Shown one piece after another: positions 1-11,393 of a stretch of DNA of 64,000 bases; the first letter of the stretch is position 1; every line of letters starts with the position of its first letter. A program made the position numbers and the translations under genes. The notes under the pieces were generated by a model. The model searched no databases. It was not told the DNA's origin and worked only from the letters and a program-made list of their open reading frames with translations. The stretch lies in the NCBI GenBank assembly GCA_011947345.1, contig JAAVTG010000584.1, positions 62,001-126,000 of the forward strand, written 5' to 3'. The stretch comes from Phytophthora quininea. Lineage: Eukaryota; Oomycota; Peronosporomycetes; Peronosporales; Peronosporaceae.

Positions 1-2
1 TT

Positions 3-2092
3 CGTGAAGCTGAACAGGAGAACGGGGACGAGGGAGACAAGGACAAGAAGAAGAAGAAGCTGGATTTGAAGATCAAGGCTGTGGCCAATCTGGAGCGACT
101 GCTTCAGGTGACCAACACTTTGCTACACAAATATGACACCCGCGAGCCAGCTTTCATGGATTTCTTGGAGCAGCGCGAGAATAAGTTTGGGGAGGACGCA
201 ACGGACCGTGTGAAAGGCTACCGTACATTGCGGGACGTCCTGCAGCGCTGGCAACTGGTAGGTATCAACCGGAAGGTGCAGTTAAAGCCCAAGGAGTTTG
301 TCTCTGTGCCAATTGAAGGAGCTTTCAACGAAGACGGAGAGCAATTGGTGACACGTCGAGCGAGCAAACTGCTACTGATTATCAAGTGGGGCGGAGACTT
401 GACCCACACGGGCGAAGAGCAAGCAGAGCACCTTGGGCAAAAGTTCCGTCGTATGATGTATCCGGGCGGGGCTGGAGGGCTAACGCGGTTGCATTCGACA
501 TTCCGTCACGACCTCAAAATTTACACAAGCGACGAAGGTCGTGTTCAGAAGACGGCTGCTTCATTTGCTAAGGGTCTGCTGGAGCTTGAGGGAGACATTA
601 TTCCAATTCTTGTCGGCCTTGTACTGAAATCGAAAGACGCTGACTCGATGCTTGACCAGTCTGGGTCTTCGGCGCAGGAAATCATCATGCGCGTGAAGCA
701 ACGGCTGCACAAGATCATCCACCGCGAAGATCATTGCAGCCAGCTGATCGACTCCAACTCGCGGCTCATTCGCTCAGTGGCGCTCGCACTCACCAAGGTC
801 GACCAGCCTATTAAGAAAATGGGAATCATGCACAAGCTGCTAAAGTCGCTGAAAGAGCAACTGACACGGATGATCCAGGAGAAAGCGCAGTACCGGACGG
901 AAATCGATACATGGGAACAAAAGAAAGCCACAGCGGGACGGTTGCTGCCGCCGTCTATGGGCCGTTCTGCCAGCGTTAACGAGCTGAGTCAGCCGAGAAG
1001 TCGTCACGTGCACTCGTATACTCCCCGCAAGAAACACACAACGGGTAGCAACATCCCCAGTGATGCTGCCAATAGCAGTGTGGGCCTTCAGAAAACACGA
1101 GCGCAGCAGGAGCCACTATCGCCGGCCGAGATCAAGTACCCAGAGCCTTGTGGGCGTGAGACGCTTGAAGTAATGCGCGAGCGCTGGGCCAAACTGTATC
1201 GAGATTTCTACGTCAAGAAACGAGATACGTATGATTTGTCCAAAATCCCAGACATCCACGACTGCATCCGGTACGACGCCGTTCACAACGCGCATCTAAA
1301 TTTGACGGATGTGCGCGAGCTTCTGGAGATTTCCTCGGCGCTATCTCATGCGCTCGTACCTCAGGAGTATGGGATCAACGTGGATGAAAAGATCTTCATC
1401 GGATCTGCCATGTGCCGCACGCTGTTATCAAAGATCAACACTGACTTGGATTTGGCTCGAGGTCTGGGTCCCGACGTTAAGAAGCACCACAATACGCATC
1501 GGCTGGATGCGTCGTACGCCAAGAACATCAAGTCCATGCATCGCTCTGTGCGCTCGCGTCTCTACTTCACCAGCGAGTCCCACCTGCACTCGTTGCTCAA
1601 TGTTCTGCGGTACGGCCGAGAGGAATGCCCAATTAAGAGCCCTATTGGCGAAGAAGCGAGAAAGTGGGTCGAGGAAATCCCCGAGCTGTGCTACATGACT
1701 CACTTTGCAGTGCGTGTGTTTGAGCGTGTCCAGTTCCCGCTCAATGACCCGCAGCGATTCCGCGTCGAGATTTCTGTTTCCCCGGAGCGGACCAAGATCC
1801 GCTAATCTCTGACCCGGAAAGGCAGCTCGAAGTTGCACCGCTGAAGATCATTTCACGCGAGATGTTAAATTGTCAAGAGCTTGTGGACTACGTGACTGAC
1901 TGCATACGCTACGCCGAGCAGAACGAGATCAAAGAAATTAGCCGTTCGGTGGTGACCAGAAGCGGTGGCAGCACGGAGAAAACGCCAGCTGACAGCGCCA
2001 ACGGCAGCGGATCCGTGACGCCGGTGAAGCGCTCGATCTACTCATTGAGTAACAACAGCAGCGACAGCAACTTCAGTAGCGACAACAACTAG
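3..2092 (+). CDS. VIP1: Inositol hexakisphosphate/diphosphoinositol-pentakisphosphate kinase (PPIP5K/VIP1), 3' part
   Basis: C-terminal part of a PPIP5K/VIP1 enzyme, which makes and removes inositol pyrophosphates. The frame is already open at base 3, so the ATP-grasp kinase half lies upstream of the window. What is present is the histidine-acid-phosphatase-like half. Family blocks seen are IKWGGDLTHTGEEQA, FRHDLKIYTSDEGRVQ and SESHLHSLLNVLR. The frame stops at 1803, but the next frame runs unbroken to 2092 and continues the family sequence (DPLISDPERQL, then a Ser/Asn-rich tail). One missing G in the CCCCGG run near 1781 would join the frames as SPGADQDPL, a typical VIP1 block. I read this as one gene of at least 696 codons with an assembly frameshift. 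Confidence 0.88.
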
Positions 2093-2139
2093 ATATCCGC
2101 GGGCACTCCATAGAAACAATCCTACGTTGCATTTCCTTG

Positions 2140-3193
2140 TCAATTACGCTGATGTTTGCTGCTCGACACCTCCGCATCGTTGTTGTTAAAGCCTTTTCGT
2201 GCAGATGGGTCCCTCTTAATCGAAGGCGATGGCGGTTGCTGCTCGCACTCCTCGGGGCGCCCGCCACCGGAATCTGCTGACGGGACGGACGATTCAAACC
2301 GCGAAATCTCGTCGTGCCGAGATTTGAGGTGAAGAAACTCCTCGACCGTGGTCCAAGTGCACCATTTCGTCGTTCAAATGTTCGGTCTGCTCGAACTGTG
2401 TGATCTCCCGGTGAGCAAACTCGCCGTCCAGTGACTCCATGTGAAGCACTTCCGTTTGGTGGCGCTCCTTCTCCACAAGCCGCTGCGGTTGGCCCTTTTC
2501 GTCAATCTTGGTGTACTCGGTGATACGCTCCTGGATGGTAATTTCACGCTTCTTCCAGAGCCCAGGGGCCGGTGGAGCGTGCGCCACGGCCTGTTGCGCC
2601 CGAGCCGGGTCGAACTGGACGAGCGCATCGCGTAGCCGAGGCTCTCTGAGGGTACGTGGGGGCGGAGTTGGAAGGCCCTCGTTCTGCTGCCGCTCTTCCT
2701 GCGCAGCTCGAACTGCCGCTGACTGTAAGAACCTCACAAACTCGTCGAAATCCAACTGCGTCTGTCGTGGAGCCAAGCCAAACACTTGCGCCAGCAATAG
2801 TCGTCGATACGGCGGAACAGACAAGTACGCACACAACTCGTTCAGATCTAAGACGTCGCCGCTCTTCTCGTTGGTATCGCGCCTCTTCTTGAGGAACTGG
2901 AATTGCTCTTGCAGTGTCTCCTTTGGTCGTCTTAGATTAAACGCACGAAGCACCAAGAAATGCTGCAGCTTTACACGTCGTTCAACTTCACGAGATAGTC
3001 GAGACCCCTTTTGAAGCCCTAGGTTTTCTGTACCTTCGTTCATGCTGCTGCCTGTCATTGCCGCAATTGCACTTCGCTCCAGCAGACCAAGTGCAGTATT
3101 GAGCTTGTCAGTTGAGTTATCCCAATCCCCGGGTGCAAAATTAGTCTCTCGAAGCATTCGCCGTCGCATGTGCTCCATTTTCGTCTTCTTCAT
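2140..3193 (-). CDS. EF-hand-like protein of unknown function (frameshifted; possibly the 3' part of the next gene)
   Basis: The open part (3193 to 2294) encodes about 299 residues. A degenerate EF-hand-like pair lies around residues 110-165 (DVLDLNELCAYLSV, then QLDFDEFVRFL). A charged segment rich in Glu/Gln/Lys follows. The frame ends at 2294, but another frame continues to 2140 with a natural-looking tail (EEFLHLKSRHDEISRF, then a Ser/Pro-rich end). The change falls near 2346-2353 and needs one extra base or two missing ones, unlike the usual single deletion here. Its ATG overlaps the stop of the upstream nucleotidyltransferase by four bases (ATGA). That would be very odd for separate eukaryotic genes, so the two may be one. 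I do not recognise the family. Confidence 0.55.
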
Positions 3194-4932
3194 GCTTGAC
3201 GCTCTTCATCTTCGTATGGCCAGGTGGTTAGCAGTTCCTGCTCCGTAGTGCCTTCGTCCTCGCCGCTCAAAATGACGCAAGCATGGGCGAACGCACATCG
3301 TAAGCGACCAAGTGCACGTCGAGAACAAAGAGCTCCAAGATCGCGCTCAATCTCCACGGGGTCTTCTAGACAAAGCCGGGTGTGGTTTTGCTGAGCCCAA
3401 CCTTTGGTTTCCTTGGACTCGATCTCGGTCTTGCGCAAGCTTATGACAGTGTGGTCGTAGTCAAATTCGCAACTGTAAAAGCGGAAAAACCCACGACGCA
3501 AGTCTTCCCAACTTTGTATGTGGTTTCCTTCACGATCTTCAGCAGAGACGGATCTCTTGTCTAGAGACCTCAGTTGTTCATCAATGCTACTAGGAGTAAG
3601 ACTTTGCAGAATAGTCTCATTCACAGCCACGAGAGTGCTGCAGTCAATCACAGGCAGCACACTGATGCGTTGGAGGTAGTAAATCGCCAGCAACATGAGC
3701 CCGTAGGAGCTCAACGCGCCACCCACAACGCGATTCTTGGCGCGGCGCCATTTGCGAAGCCATTTACAAAAATGTCGGGCGTGGCAGAGCTGCCTGTGCC
3801 GAACATAAGTGGTCTCCTTATCATCATACAGCAGACCCCGTAGCAGCTGCGTGTTCCACAGCGCTGGAACATTATTTATGCATAGGTCGCACGGCAGACT
3901 CGTCGTTGGGTCCTGGTAGTGCACAATCGGGATACGCGCTCCGTTCACAGCAGTCACGTCAGATTCGGATTGTCCGGGCTGGAGATAGAGCGCCAAATGC
4001 TCCTTGACGTCGGCGATCAACGGCGCCGTTTCCTGCTGAAATTGCGCCGCAGATGGCAAAAGCACACACAAATCCACATCCGCTTCTTGTTCGCCATCCT
4101 TTTCGTCAAGAGGAAAGAGACCCGTTACCGACGATCCAAACAACAGCACTCGCGCGTCAGGCCAGAGCAGTCGAAGTATCTTCTGTGCCCGCTCAGCTAC
4201 TTGTCCTCGCCGCTGCTTCTCCTTTTCCCAGCCTCGCTCCTCATCCCAATCTTCTTCACCTGTAGCAGCCGTGTTCGACCTCATCGCTGACTGAAATGCT
4301 CGTGCATGAACCGGCACCAAATGCAGCAACTTGCCCGTCTGAAGACACTTTGCCACTAAAGCTCTCTGCAGTCTGAGGCCTCGCTCCTTCTTGTCCTGCA
4401 GTTTCGCACTCGCAATCTCTTTGGCTGTAGGATGCAGCATCACGTGCGCAGCCGCTTTTAATGTCGCTCTCTGCTTCATGTGCTCTGTTGCTACCACCAA
4501 CCATGTCCACACGAAGCGCTCCAGTCGCTCGTTTGTTGCCAGCAAGTGCTCGTCCAGCTCCACCAGGAATTGGGCCGTGGCCAGTGGCGTTAGCTCTGCA
4601 ATGGACGACAGCACAGTCAGCAGCTCTTGGCCCTGCACTTGCAGCCGCTTGGCGTAGTGGGCCGCAGCTCTGGGGGCCTGGTGCAGCCCCAGAACTCCCT
4701 CGACCACTGCAGCTCTGGCTTCGACCGAGCCCAAGCGCTGCGCCAGACTCTGTGCCGCGTCCCATTCGCGACTGGAGCTGCCCTTGAGTAGCGTCTGCAG
4801 GTCTTCGGTCGGCAACGCGGTGGAGGACCTGGCCAGACGCTCCGCCTTGGACTTGCGGCGGCCTCGGCGCTTGCGCTTCGGGGCCACTTCGGCAGCAGCT
4901 TGGCGCTTCATATCCTCTGAAATTTCGTTCAA
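3190..4932 (-). CDS. Non-canonical poly(A) polymerase / terminal uridylyltransferase-like nucleotidyltransferase
   Basis: About 580 residues. The N-terminus is basic and lysine-rich (PKRKRRGRRKSKAERL), suggesting nuclear or RNA-binding use. The nucleotidyltransferase core is clear: LLFGSSVTGLF (the GS motif), then EADVDLCVLLP carrying the metal-binding Asp pair. Further on, DLCINNVPALWNTQLL fits the third Asp region, SSYGLMLLAIYYLQ the central domain, and LEDPVEIERDLG the PAP-associated domain. This order is that of Cid1/TRF4/TUTase enzymes, which add A or U to RNA 3' ends. Members differ in nucleotide choice, and I cannot tell which is used here. The roughly 230-residue helical region before the catalytic core is unusual in length. 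Confidence 0.8.
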   Translation of the reverse strand: MNEISEDMKRQAAAEVAPKRKRRGRRKSKAERLARSSTALPTEDLQTLLKGSSSREWDAAQSLAQRLGSVEARAAVVEGVLGLHQAPRAAAHYAKRLQVQGQELLTVLSSIAELTPLATAQFLVELDEHLLATNERLERFVWTWLVVATEHMKQRATLKAAAHVMLHPTAKEIASAKLQDKKERGLRLQRALVAKCLQTGKLLHLVPVHARAFQSAMRSNTAATGEEDWDEERGWEKEKQRRGQVAERAQKILRLLWPDARVLLFGSSVTGLFPLDEKDGEQEADVDLCVLLPSAAQFQQETAPLIADVKEHLALYLQPGQSESDVTAVNGARIPIVHYQDPTTSLPCDLCINNVPALWNTQLLRGLLYDDKETTYVRHRQLCHARHFCKWLRKWRRAKNRVVGGALSSYGLMLLAIYYLQRISVLPVIDCSTLVAVNETILQSLTPSSIDEQLRSLDKRSVSAEDREGNHIQSWEDLRRGFFRFYSCEFDYDHTVISLRKTEIESKETKGWAQQNHTRLCLEDPVEIERDLGALCSRRALGRLRCAFAHACVILSGEDEGTTEQELLTTWPYEDEERQA

Positions 4933-4965
4933 AGTTCATAAGGGGAATTTCCATAAACGTTATGA

Positions 4966-5226
4966 TCACTTCGGCTCAAACTCTCCAGCTGCCTTGATAA
5001 GGACCACAGTCTCACAGACTGACCTCGTTTGCAAGGACACTGTGAAATCCGTCATGGACTGCCGCGCGGTCACGATGTTCACGGATCGCTGTTCAATAGC
5101 CAGCATCACTAGGAAAATGGCCTTCTCAACGAAATATGTAACCATCCCGTGGCTGGCATTTGCCTTAGTCACAATTTCCAGCTCCAGCTTGAGGATAGCC
5201 GTTTCCAGTAGTTCCTCAGCTAACAC
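4966..5226 (-). other. Possible 3' exon or small gene fragment
   Basis: An 86-codon open stretch ending at 4966. Its composition looks protein-like (ETAILKLELEIVTKANASH, then FVEKAIFLVMLAIEQRS). There is no ATG at its start, and an in-frame TAG lies just upstream in the sequence AACCTAG, which could be a 3' splice site. It could be a last exon of a minus-strand gene whose first exon I cannot find, or chance. Only 33 bases separate it from the ATG of the nucleotidyltransferase downstream. Confidence 0.22.
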
Positions 5227-5906
5227 TGATGCGCTTTCACAGCTCTAGGTTGTGTTGGCGAATGCAAACGACGTTTAGGCAAGCCGCGTCTACAAGTACT
5301 TAGTAAGTACTTGCACGACAACTCTAAGTTCTTTTCCACTTAGACCAGGTAATTCCTCGTTTCTTCAGAAGAGTTCAAGTAACATGCACGCACATCAAAG
5401 CTCGATAGAGTTCGATCTCACTGGGTGGGTGAATGTGGCAGCAATTTCACAACGTTTGGCAGCAGTCAACTGCTCAATTCGACGATGACTGTACATTGAC
5501 AATTGCCGAAGATCTTCACAAACTAAACAAAATCACAACTCATCACCAACAAACAAATTGTAATTGTTGCAACAGCCCATTCACAATAAATTTGAGAGCT
5601 TCTCCGGGTCAGCACGGCCTTCGAGTGGATTAGAAGCTGCCAGATTATGAAAAAGCAACTTTTGGTTGAAGTTAGCGTATCTTTTGAAAGGCAAAGCGGG
5701 TGGACCATCAAGAGCATGGGACTGCGCTGACCAACTCGGCTCAAGACGGTCTGGAGCCGAGCTCGGTATTTATACGAGCTTTGCCAGCAGCAGCAGACTC
5801 CGTCAGGCGAGCCATCCTCCGAGCTCGCGGTTTCTCTTGTTATTTTTTGCCCCATGCAGCATCTAAACATATCTCTCTTCATCCTGGTGCTTCGATTACT
5901 GCTTCC
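5227..5906. other. Intergenic region, no convincing gene
   Basis: About 680 bases without a supportable gene. It contains a perfect inverted repeat (5293-5313) and a TATA-like stretch (TATTTATAC, 5767-5775) some 130 bases upstream of the phosphodiesterase-like gene. Upstream non-coding exons of that gene could lie here. Confidence 0.4.
5293..5313. repeat. Perfect 10-bp inverted repeat
   Basis: CAAGTACTTA, one G, then TAAGTACTTG: two 10-base arms around a single base. It lies in intergenic DNA between divergent coding regions. It could be a dimeric factor-binding site or chance. Confidence 0.5.
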
Positions 5907-8576
5907 ATGTCGAGTTGACCCACAACCACAGAACGAACGGGGTGGAGGACGTCACGCCAACCTCGAAGAACGCGCTGCTAACTCTGTACCATGACTACCA
6001 GCACAATTGGCGAGGCAAATCCCCGGACGACGTGGCATATCCGACGCTCGAGACCATCAAGTTACCTCGCGGCGGCGTGGTGGCATGCACGTCCATCGGT
6101 CCCGTGCAGCTCGGCATGCCGCCCGAGACGATCAAGGACTCGATGAAGCTCGGGCTGCCGGTGCCGCGGCACTACATTGTGCCATCCGAGCCCTTCACAA
6201 AGACGTTGGGCGCCAACATGGGCGTCAACGTGGCCGAGTTTGAGTTCCCAGCGTACTGCAACTTCTTCTTCAAGCGGCAGTGCGTCAACCTCATTGTGAC
6301 TTCGGCGGACGTCGAGACGCGGATCCGCCAAGTCTTCCAGGAAACGCTGTTTGGGCCCGTGGAGCTCGATCTGCGCGACGACTTTCCCAGAACACGCCTC
6401 CCGGGCGGATGCCCGACCTAAGAAAGGAACTCGAGTACTTTCGCAAGTTCGGCGACACGCTCATCACTCTCGACATGCTGCTGACCTTCACGCACTTTGA
6501 CGCGAACGGCGAGGCGAAGATTTGCCAGCTTGGAGCACCCAGCAACTCGCCGTCGGTCATCGTTCGCAAGGGTGACGGTTTTTCACCATCGTGGACGGCG
6601 CCAACGGAAGCGTGCGGTTGGAGGATGCAGTGGACCTGCCGCCGCCTCCAGCCAATAACCCAAGCTCGCACGTCGACTCCTTCTACCCTCCCGCCTTTGG
6701 CGTGACTGTCCTGGGCAACTCCCACGGCTTCGACCCCAATGGCAAGACCTCCGGCTACGTGCTGTGGATCAACCACCGCGGCATCATGATCGACCCACCG
6801 CCGTTTTCGTCGTCCATTCTGAGTGCGAACAATATCCCGGCGCTTATGATCGACGGCGTGATCCTCACACACTGCCACGCCGACCACGACGCAGGCACAT
6901 TTCAGAAGATTTTGCAAGAGGGCCGAGTGGCCCTCATCACTACCAACACCATCTACCGGTCCTTCCTGCGAAAGTATTCGGCTCTCTCGGGCTTCGCTCC
7001 GAGCTTCCTGGAGCGTGTGCTTGACCACCGACTTGTCCGCATCAACGACGTGACCCAGATTCGTGGCGCCGAGTTCCGCTTCTTCTACTCACTGCACTCC
7101 ATTCCGTGCGTCGGCTTTGAGGTCACCTACGGGGACAAGAAAATTGCATTCTCCGGTGACCACCTGAACGATGTTGAGAAGATCCACCAGCTCGAGAGTG
7201 AGGGAGTTTTGTCGGCAGCAAGAGCGCAGGAGCTGCTGAATTTCCCTTGGCACTGCGATGCGATTCTTCACGAGGCCGGAGTGCCGCCGATTCACACGCC
7301 CCTCAAGACGCTCATGGCGCTTGACGAGAGTATCCGCAAAAAGTCTTCGTGGTGCACACGGCAGCCAAAGACCTTCCCGACAACTGCGGACTTCGCGGCG
7401 CGCCCGAAGGTGTCCACAACACGATCACATTGGACGTGCCTAGACTGCCCGAGAATGCTGGAGCGCTCGAGATTCTCGACCTGGTGCGAAAGGTGGATCT
7501 ATTCGCCGAGCTAACGCTCAACCACGCCTACGAAATTCTGCAGATGGCTCGCAAAGTCGAGTACGCGAAGGGCAGCATCGTCAACAAAATCGGCGGCGCC
7601 GGCGACACGTTCTACATCATCATTGTTGGTGAAGCGCAGGCCACATACAAGCAGGAGCACTTGGACACGGTATGCAATCCCGCGCCACCAGAAAAAGCCC
7701 CCGTCCAAAGCCACTGGCCCGTGGCCGCGAAAACACTCGCCGCCGTTTATCAATGCTCTCCCAGGCCAAGCAGTACCGGTCGGGCGACTACTTTGACCTC
7801 CAGTCGCTGCTGACCCCGAACTGGTCGCTACCGTACGAGGTGGTGGCCAACACGAAGCTGTCGCTGCTCGAGTTTAACGCGCTCGACTTCAACTGGTTCC
7901 TGCGACGAACTCCGGCCTTCGAGCGCATCCAGCAGTTGGCCCAGAGTCGACTCTTTTCTTCGTACGACATTATGGAGAGCAACCAGGTCTTCCGGCGGCT
8001 GACCTCGGCCCAACGCACAGCGCTCGAGATCATCTTGCGCCCGCGTGATGTGACCGAAGGGCAGGTGATCTGGAACGCCGGCGACAAGTGCTCGAACGCG
8101 GTTATCGTGGACAGGGGGCAGTTCCTACTCAAGCTCGAACCGGTGTCCAGCAGTAGTAACTCACCGTCAAAGGCACGGTCTCGTCCTTCCTCCCCGGGCC
8201 AAGCCATTTCCCTCATCCACCGGAAATCGGTAAACGTAAGTGGAAACTCGTCCTAGTGGTGAGGTATCGTGGTCTAAATGTTGTTAGTTGTTGCTGTGTA
8301 TTGCAGCGTATCATCCCCATGGACTTAAGTCTAATGACCGGCGCGTTTAGCCCCAACAAGCACAGCGCCGTCCAGCCAGAAATGGTGCTGAGCCACGGCG
8401 GCTTCGTCGGCGACGTGGACCGCCTCACCTCCTCGGAGGACATGACGCACGGCACGTCGCTCGTTTGCACAACTGCCGGGTCGGTCTTTGTGATCCAGAA
8501 GCACGACCTGCAGACCTTCCTGCTCGAGAATCCAGGACTGCTAATGAGTCTCAGCGGCAAGGTCTTCGCCAAGTAG
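5907..8576 (+). CDS. Metallo-beta-lactamase / cyclic-nucleotide-binding protein, GbpA/GbpB-like phosphodiesterase
   Basis: After repair this gives about 835 residues. The N-terminal region leads into a metallo-beta-lactamase fold (GNSHGFDPNGKTSGYVLW; THCHADHDAG, the HxHxDH zinc site; FSGDHLND; ILHEAGVPPIHTP). Two cyclic-nucleotide-binding domains follow (GDTFYIIIVGEAQ...SGDYFDLQSLL; then EGQVIWNAGDKCSNAVIVDRG). This order matches the Dictyostelium class II phosphodiesterases GbpA/GbpB, so hydrolysis of cAMP or cGMP is the inferred role. Introns are likely at 7670-7764 and 8236-8306; both are phase 0 and restore frame. Single-base losses are inferred near 5912 (joining the ATG at 5907), 6395, 6583 (TTTTT) and 7341 (AAAAA). 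Confidence 0.75.
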
Positions 8577-8674
8577 GATAGCAACAATACACGCAGTTGA
8601 CTTTTGCCGTTGTTCGATGATGGCTACATTTTGAGCAGAAGACCCATTCAGAGACAAGACCTCGATCGCTAACG

Positions 8675-10025
8675 ATGATGAACCGCTCCAGTCGCCGCTC
8701 GCGCGAGCGCGAGGACGACCACAGCAGCGACAACAGCACGCGCCTGCGCAGCCGCCGCCGTCGAGGCTCCACCGCCGAGTCGCCGTCGGACACCGACAGC
8801 CAGCGCGAGGACTCGGCGCCCCAGCGACGACAGCGCCGCCGCAGCAGTGCACGTCGAGCGACGGAGGACGCGCGCCACATGCGCAGCCAGGATCGACACT
8901 CGTCGCGCTCGGAGGACGAGGAGGAGCAAGAAGAGGAGGACACGGACGGACGCAAGCGGTCGCTGAGCAACGTGTCCAACACGTCGACCACGTCGGCGGC
9001 GTCGTCGCTGGCGTCCGAGAAGCTCACGGAGGAGCAGCGCCGCGCCCGCCTGGAGCAGCAGGTGGAGGAGCTGGAGCAAAAGAAGCGCATGGTGGAGGAC
9101 GGCACGCTGGCCGAGTTCTGTCGGCGCGTGGCGGCCTTCAAGGAGGAGCGCAACCGCCTGCTGCAGACGGCCGAGCTGCACAAGAACCTGCAGCTAAAGA
9201 ACGGCCAGGACCTCTACGGCTTCGAGGTGCAGCGTGCACAGCATCTGTGGCAGCACGGCAAGGAGGTGCTCAAGACGGAGCTGCTTGGGAAAGCGGACGC
9301 AGTAATGGCCAAGCTGCAGGAGGAGATGAAGGCGCTCTCTCAGCTGGGAGCCAAAGTCAGCGACCTGACGAAGAGAGCGCAACCAAAGGAAACAAAGAAG
9401 GCGGAGAACCCAGTGGTGCAGGTATCGGTTGTTAAGATTGCGGAGGAGAGCAAGATGGAGGTGGAGGAAGGCGAAGTGGCCGAACCGGTCAAAGTGAAGA
9501 CCTCGCGGGTCGTCAAGCGGCGTAAAATGGAGCAGGTGACGGATGCGACAGAGCTGTCGGATTTGCTCCCGGCGGAGGCCATGCGCTTGCCGTTCGACGA
9601 CGTCTCAGCGGACATTGCGGCGATCGTCAACGGCCGGAAGGAAACGACCAAATCGTCAATTCATCGGTTGCCGAATGCTGGAAACTGTAAGTGTCCCAAC
9701 TGTAGCATTGCGGATGCGGTTTAGACTGACACTTGTTGTTGCAGTGCCCTTCAAGCTCGAGCAGCGGAAACTGCACTGTGGCCAGTACGTGTTCGAAGAC
9801 GGAGACGAGGTGGCCATCGAGTCGCCGCTGGTACAAGAAAACTATACTGGCACCATCTCGTCCATTACGGACGACGCGATCTACATCAAGCCATCGGACC
9901 AGAAGGTGCGCATCTTCCTTCCCCACCTAGAGCGCCAGCGCTGCGCGATCAAGCCACTTGTGCGCGGCACCACTACCACAGGCACTCTGCGGAACTTAGG
10001 GTGGACGGAGTACGAGGAATTTTGA
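8675..10025 (+). CDS. SDS3: Sds3/BRMS1-like subunit of a SIN3 histone deacetylase complex
   Basis: Two exons, 8675-9686 and 9745-10025, joined across a 58-base phase-1 intron (GTAAGT...TTGCAG); the protein has 430 residues. The first 110 residues are disordered and rich in Arg, Ser, Asp and Glu. The Sds3 block follows: a coiled coil beginning near EEQRRARLEQQVEELEQKK, then EFCRRVAAFKEERNRLL and LYGFEVQRAQHLWQHGKE. The C-terminal part after the intron (YVFEDGDEVAIES, TGTISSITDDAIYIK) looks like the small beta domain seen in SDS3 proteins. In other eukaryotes Sds3 bridges SIN3 and the deacetylase and is needed for its activity. No frame problem is seen. Confidence 0.8.
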
Positions 10026-10236
10026 GCTGGTTGCTCTGCTGTCCAATGTGCATACAGATTGGTTTACGATATTTCCGTTTACATTATTTTTTTCTTACGG
10101 GTTCATATACGCCACTGCCATTTGGTGGCTGTTGTGCTCGTGCAGCGTGTTTCTTCGCGGTAACTAAATATCTAGAGCATCGTCAATCATGCATCACCTG
10201 CTCGTGCACCGAGCTTCAAAGCTAAAGCAGTCACGC

Positions 10237-11393
10237 TTAGTGCTGCACGGTCTGGCTGCCTCCACTCGACAGCATCTTGAGCAAGTCGTTGTTGCGAACA
10301 TCATCGCTGGTACGATTCTCCAAGTCCGTGTCGCTATCACTGTCGTCTTGGTCTTGGTACTCCGCAGTGTCCATTGACTCCGCTCGCTCGCCACCCATTC
10401 GGCCCAGAGTGCCGATCACGCCGCTGCCAACCCCGATAACAAACCGCTTGAAGCCCAACGCACCGCTGAGCGCCATCGCGAGCTGTTTCTTAGCCGAAGG
10501 CTTCCGCTGCGCTGCGTCGAGGTCGTCCGCATCCTGACTGTGGAGATGCAGCCGTCGTCGCTTCGAGGTTCCACGTGCATCGGCTCCGCCGGGCGTCATC
10601 TTCTTGCGGAAGCGAATCTCGGGCGACTTGAGCTGCGACAGCGACACATAGCCACCACCGGAACTCACTGGGGCGCGGCAGTCGCGTCGGAGCTCTCTAG
10701 ATGGCAATGACGCGGTGGTAGCGCCGATGGAGCTGAAAGGGGCGGCGGCGGTGGATTATCGAATTCTGCGCTGCTACTACTGCTCGTCGCTGCGAACGAC
10801 GGATGGCTGCCGAACGAGCTCAAGTGGCTGGTGCCTGCCAGCGACTGCACGTCTGGTCGTAAGAAGGTCGTGAAGACGGCACTCCACCGCAGCTCCGGCC
10901 GCGCATCCACCGCGCGCAAGAAGCGCTGCAGTCTCTCTCGACGGTGGTGCAGCAGCCTCGGGTCGTCTCCGCGCAGGTACGAGATCCATCCTCCATCTGG
11001 GAACTTGGGCAGCGCGTCACGCAGCGTCAGGCCGTGTGTCCACCAGGTAGTTGTACAGGTGGCGGAAGTCCGTGTAGCGCCGCATGACAGTGTAGCGCAC
11101 CATGGGGGAAGATCCGGATACGTCTCGGCCTGCTCTTCACTGGAGAGCTGTTCTGCATCGCTGCTGCTGCTCTGCTGAGCTGTGAGGCCATTGACGGCGC
11201 TGCTGGCCCCGTTGGCGGCTCTGACGTCCAGCACCTCGATGTGATACTGCCAACTCGTGCCCTTGCGGGTCACGCCCGTGATCTGCAGGTCGCGACTGGC
11301 CCCGAGGGGCAACGACGAGCTCGAGGGCAGCGACGTGGGTGGCGGACGCTCGCGTTTGGTGGCGGCGAAGACGTCGGACGTCACGTGGTGCAT
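10237..11393 (-). CDS. PX-domain protein (phosphoinositide-binding), frameshifted
   Basis: About 386 residues after repair. The PX domain spans the first half: ITGVTRKGTSWQYHIEVLDV, MVRYTVMRRYTDFRHLYNYL (the RRYTDF core that binds phosphoinositides), then LPKFPDGGWISYLRGDDP and RRERLQRFLRAV. The MVRY segment lies in a different frame from its surroundings. A lost C near 11105 and a lost AC near 11040 would restore it. A third shift near 10740 (GGGG run) leads into the C-terminal part with SGALGFKRFVIGVGSGVIG and an acidic tail. I chose the ATG at 11393 (MHHVTSDVF); the frame stays open upstream to about 11510 without an ATG. Related proteins act in endosomal sorting; no partner domain is visible. 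Confidence 0.68.
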
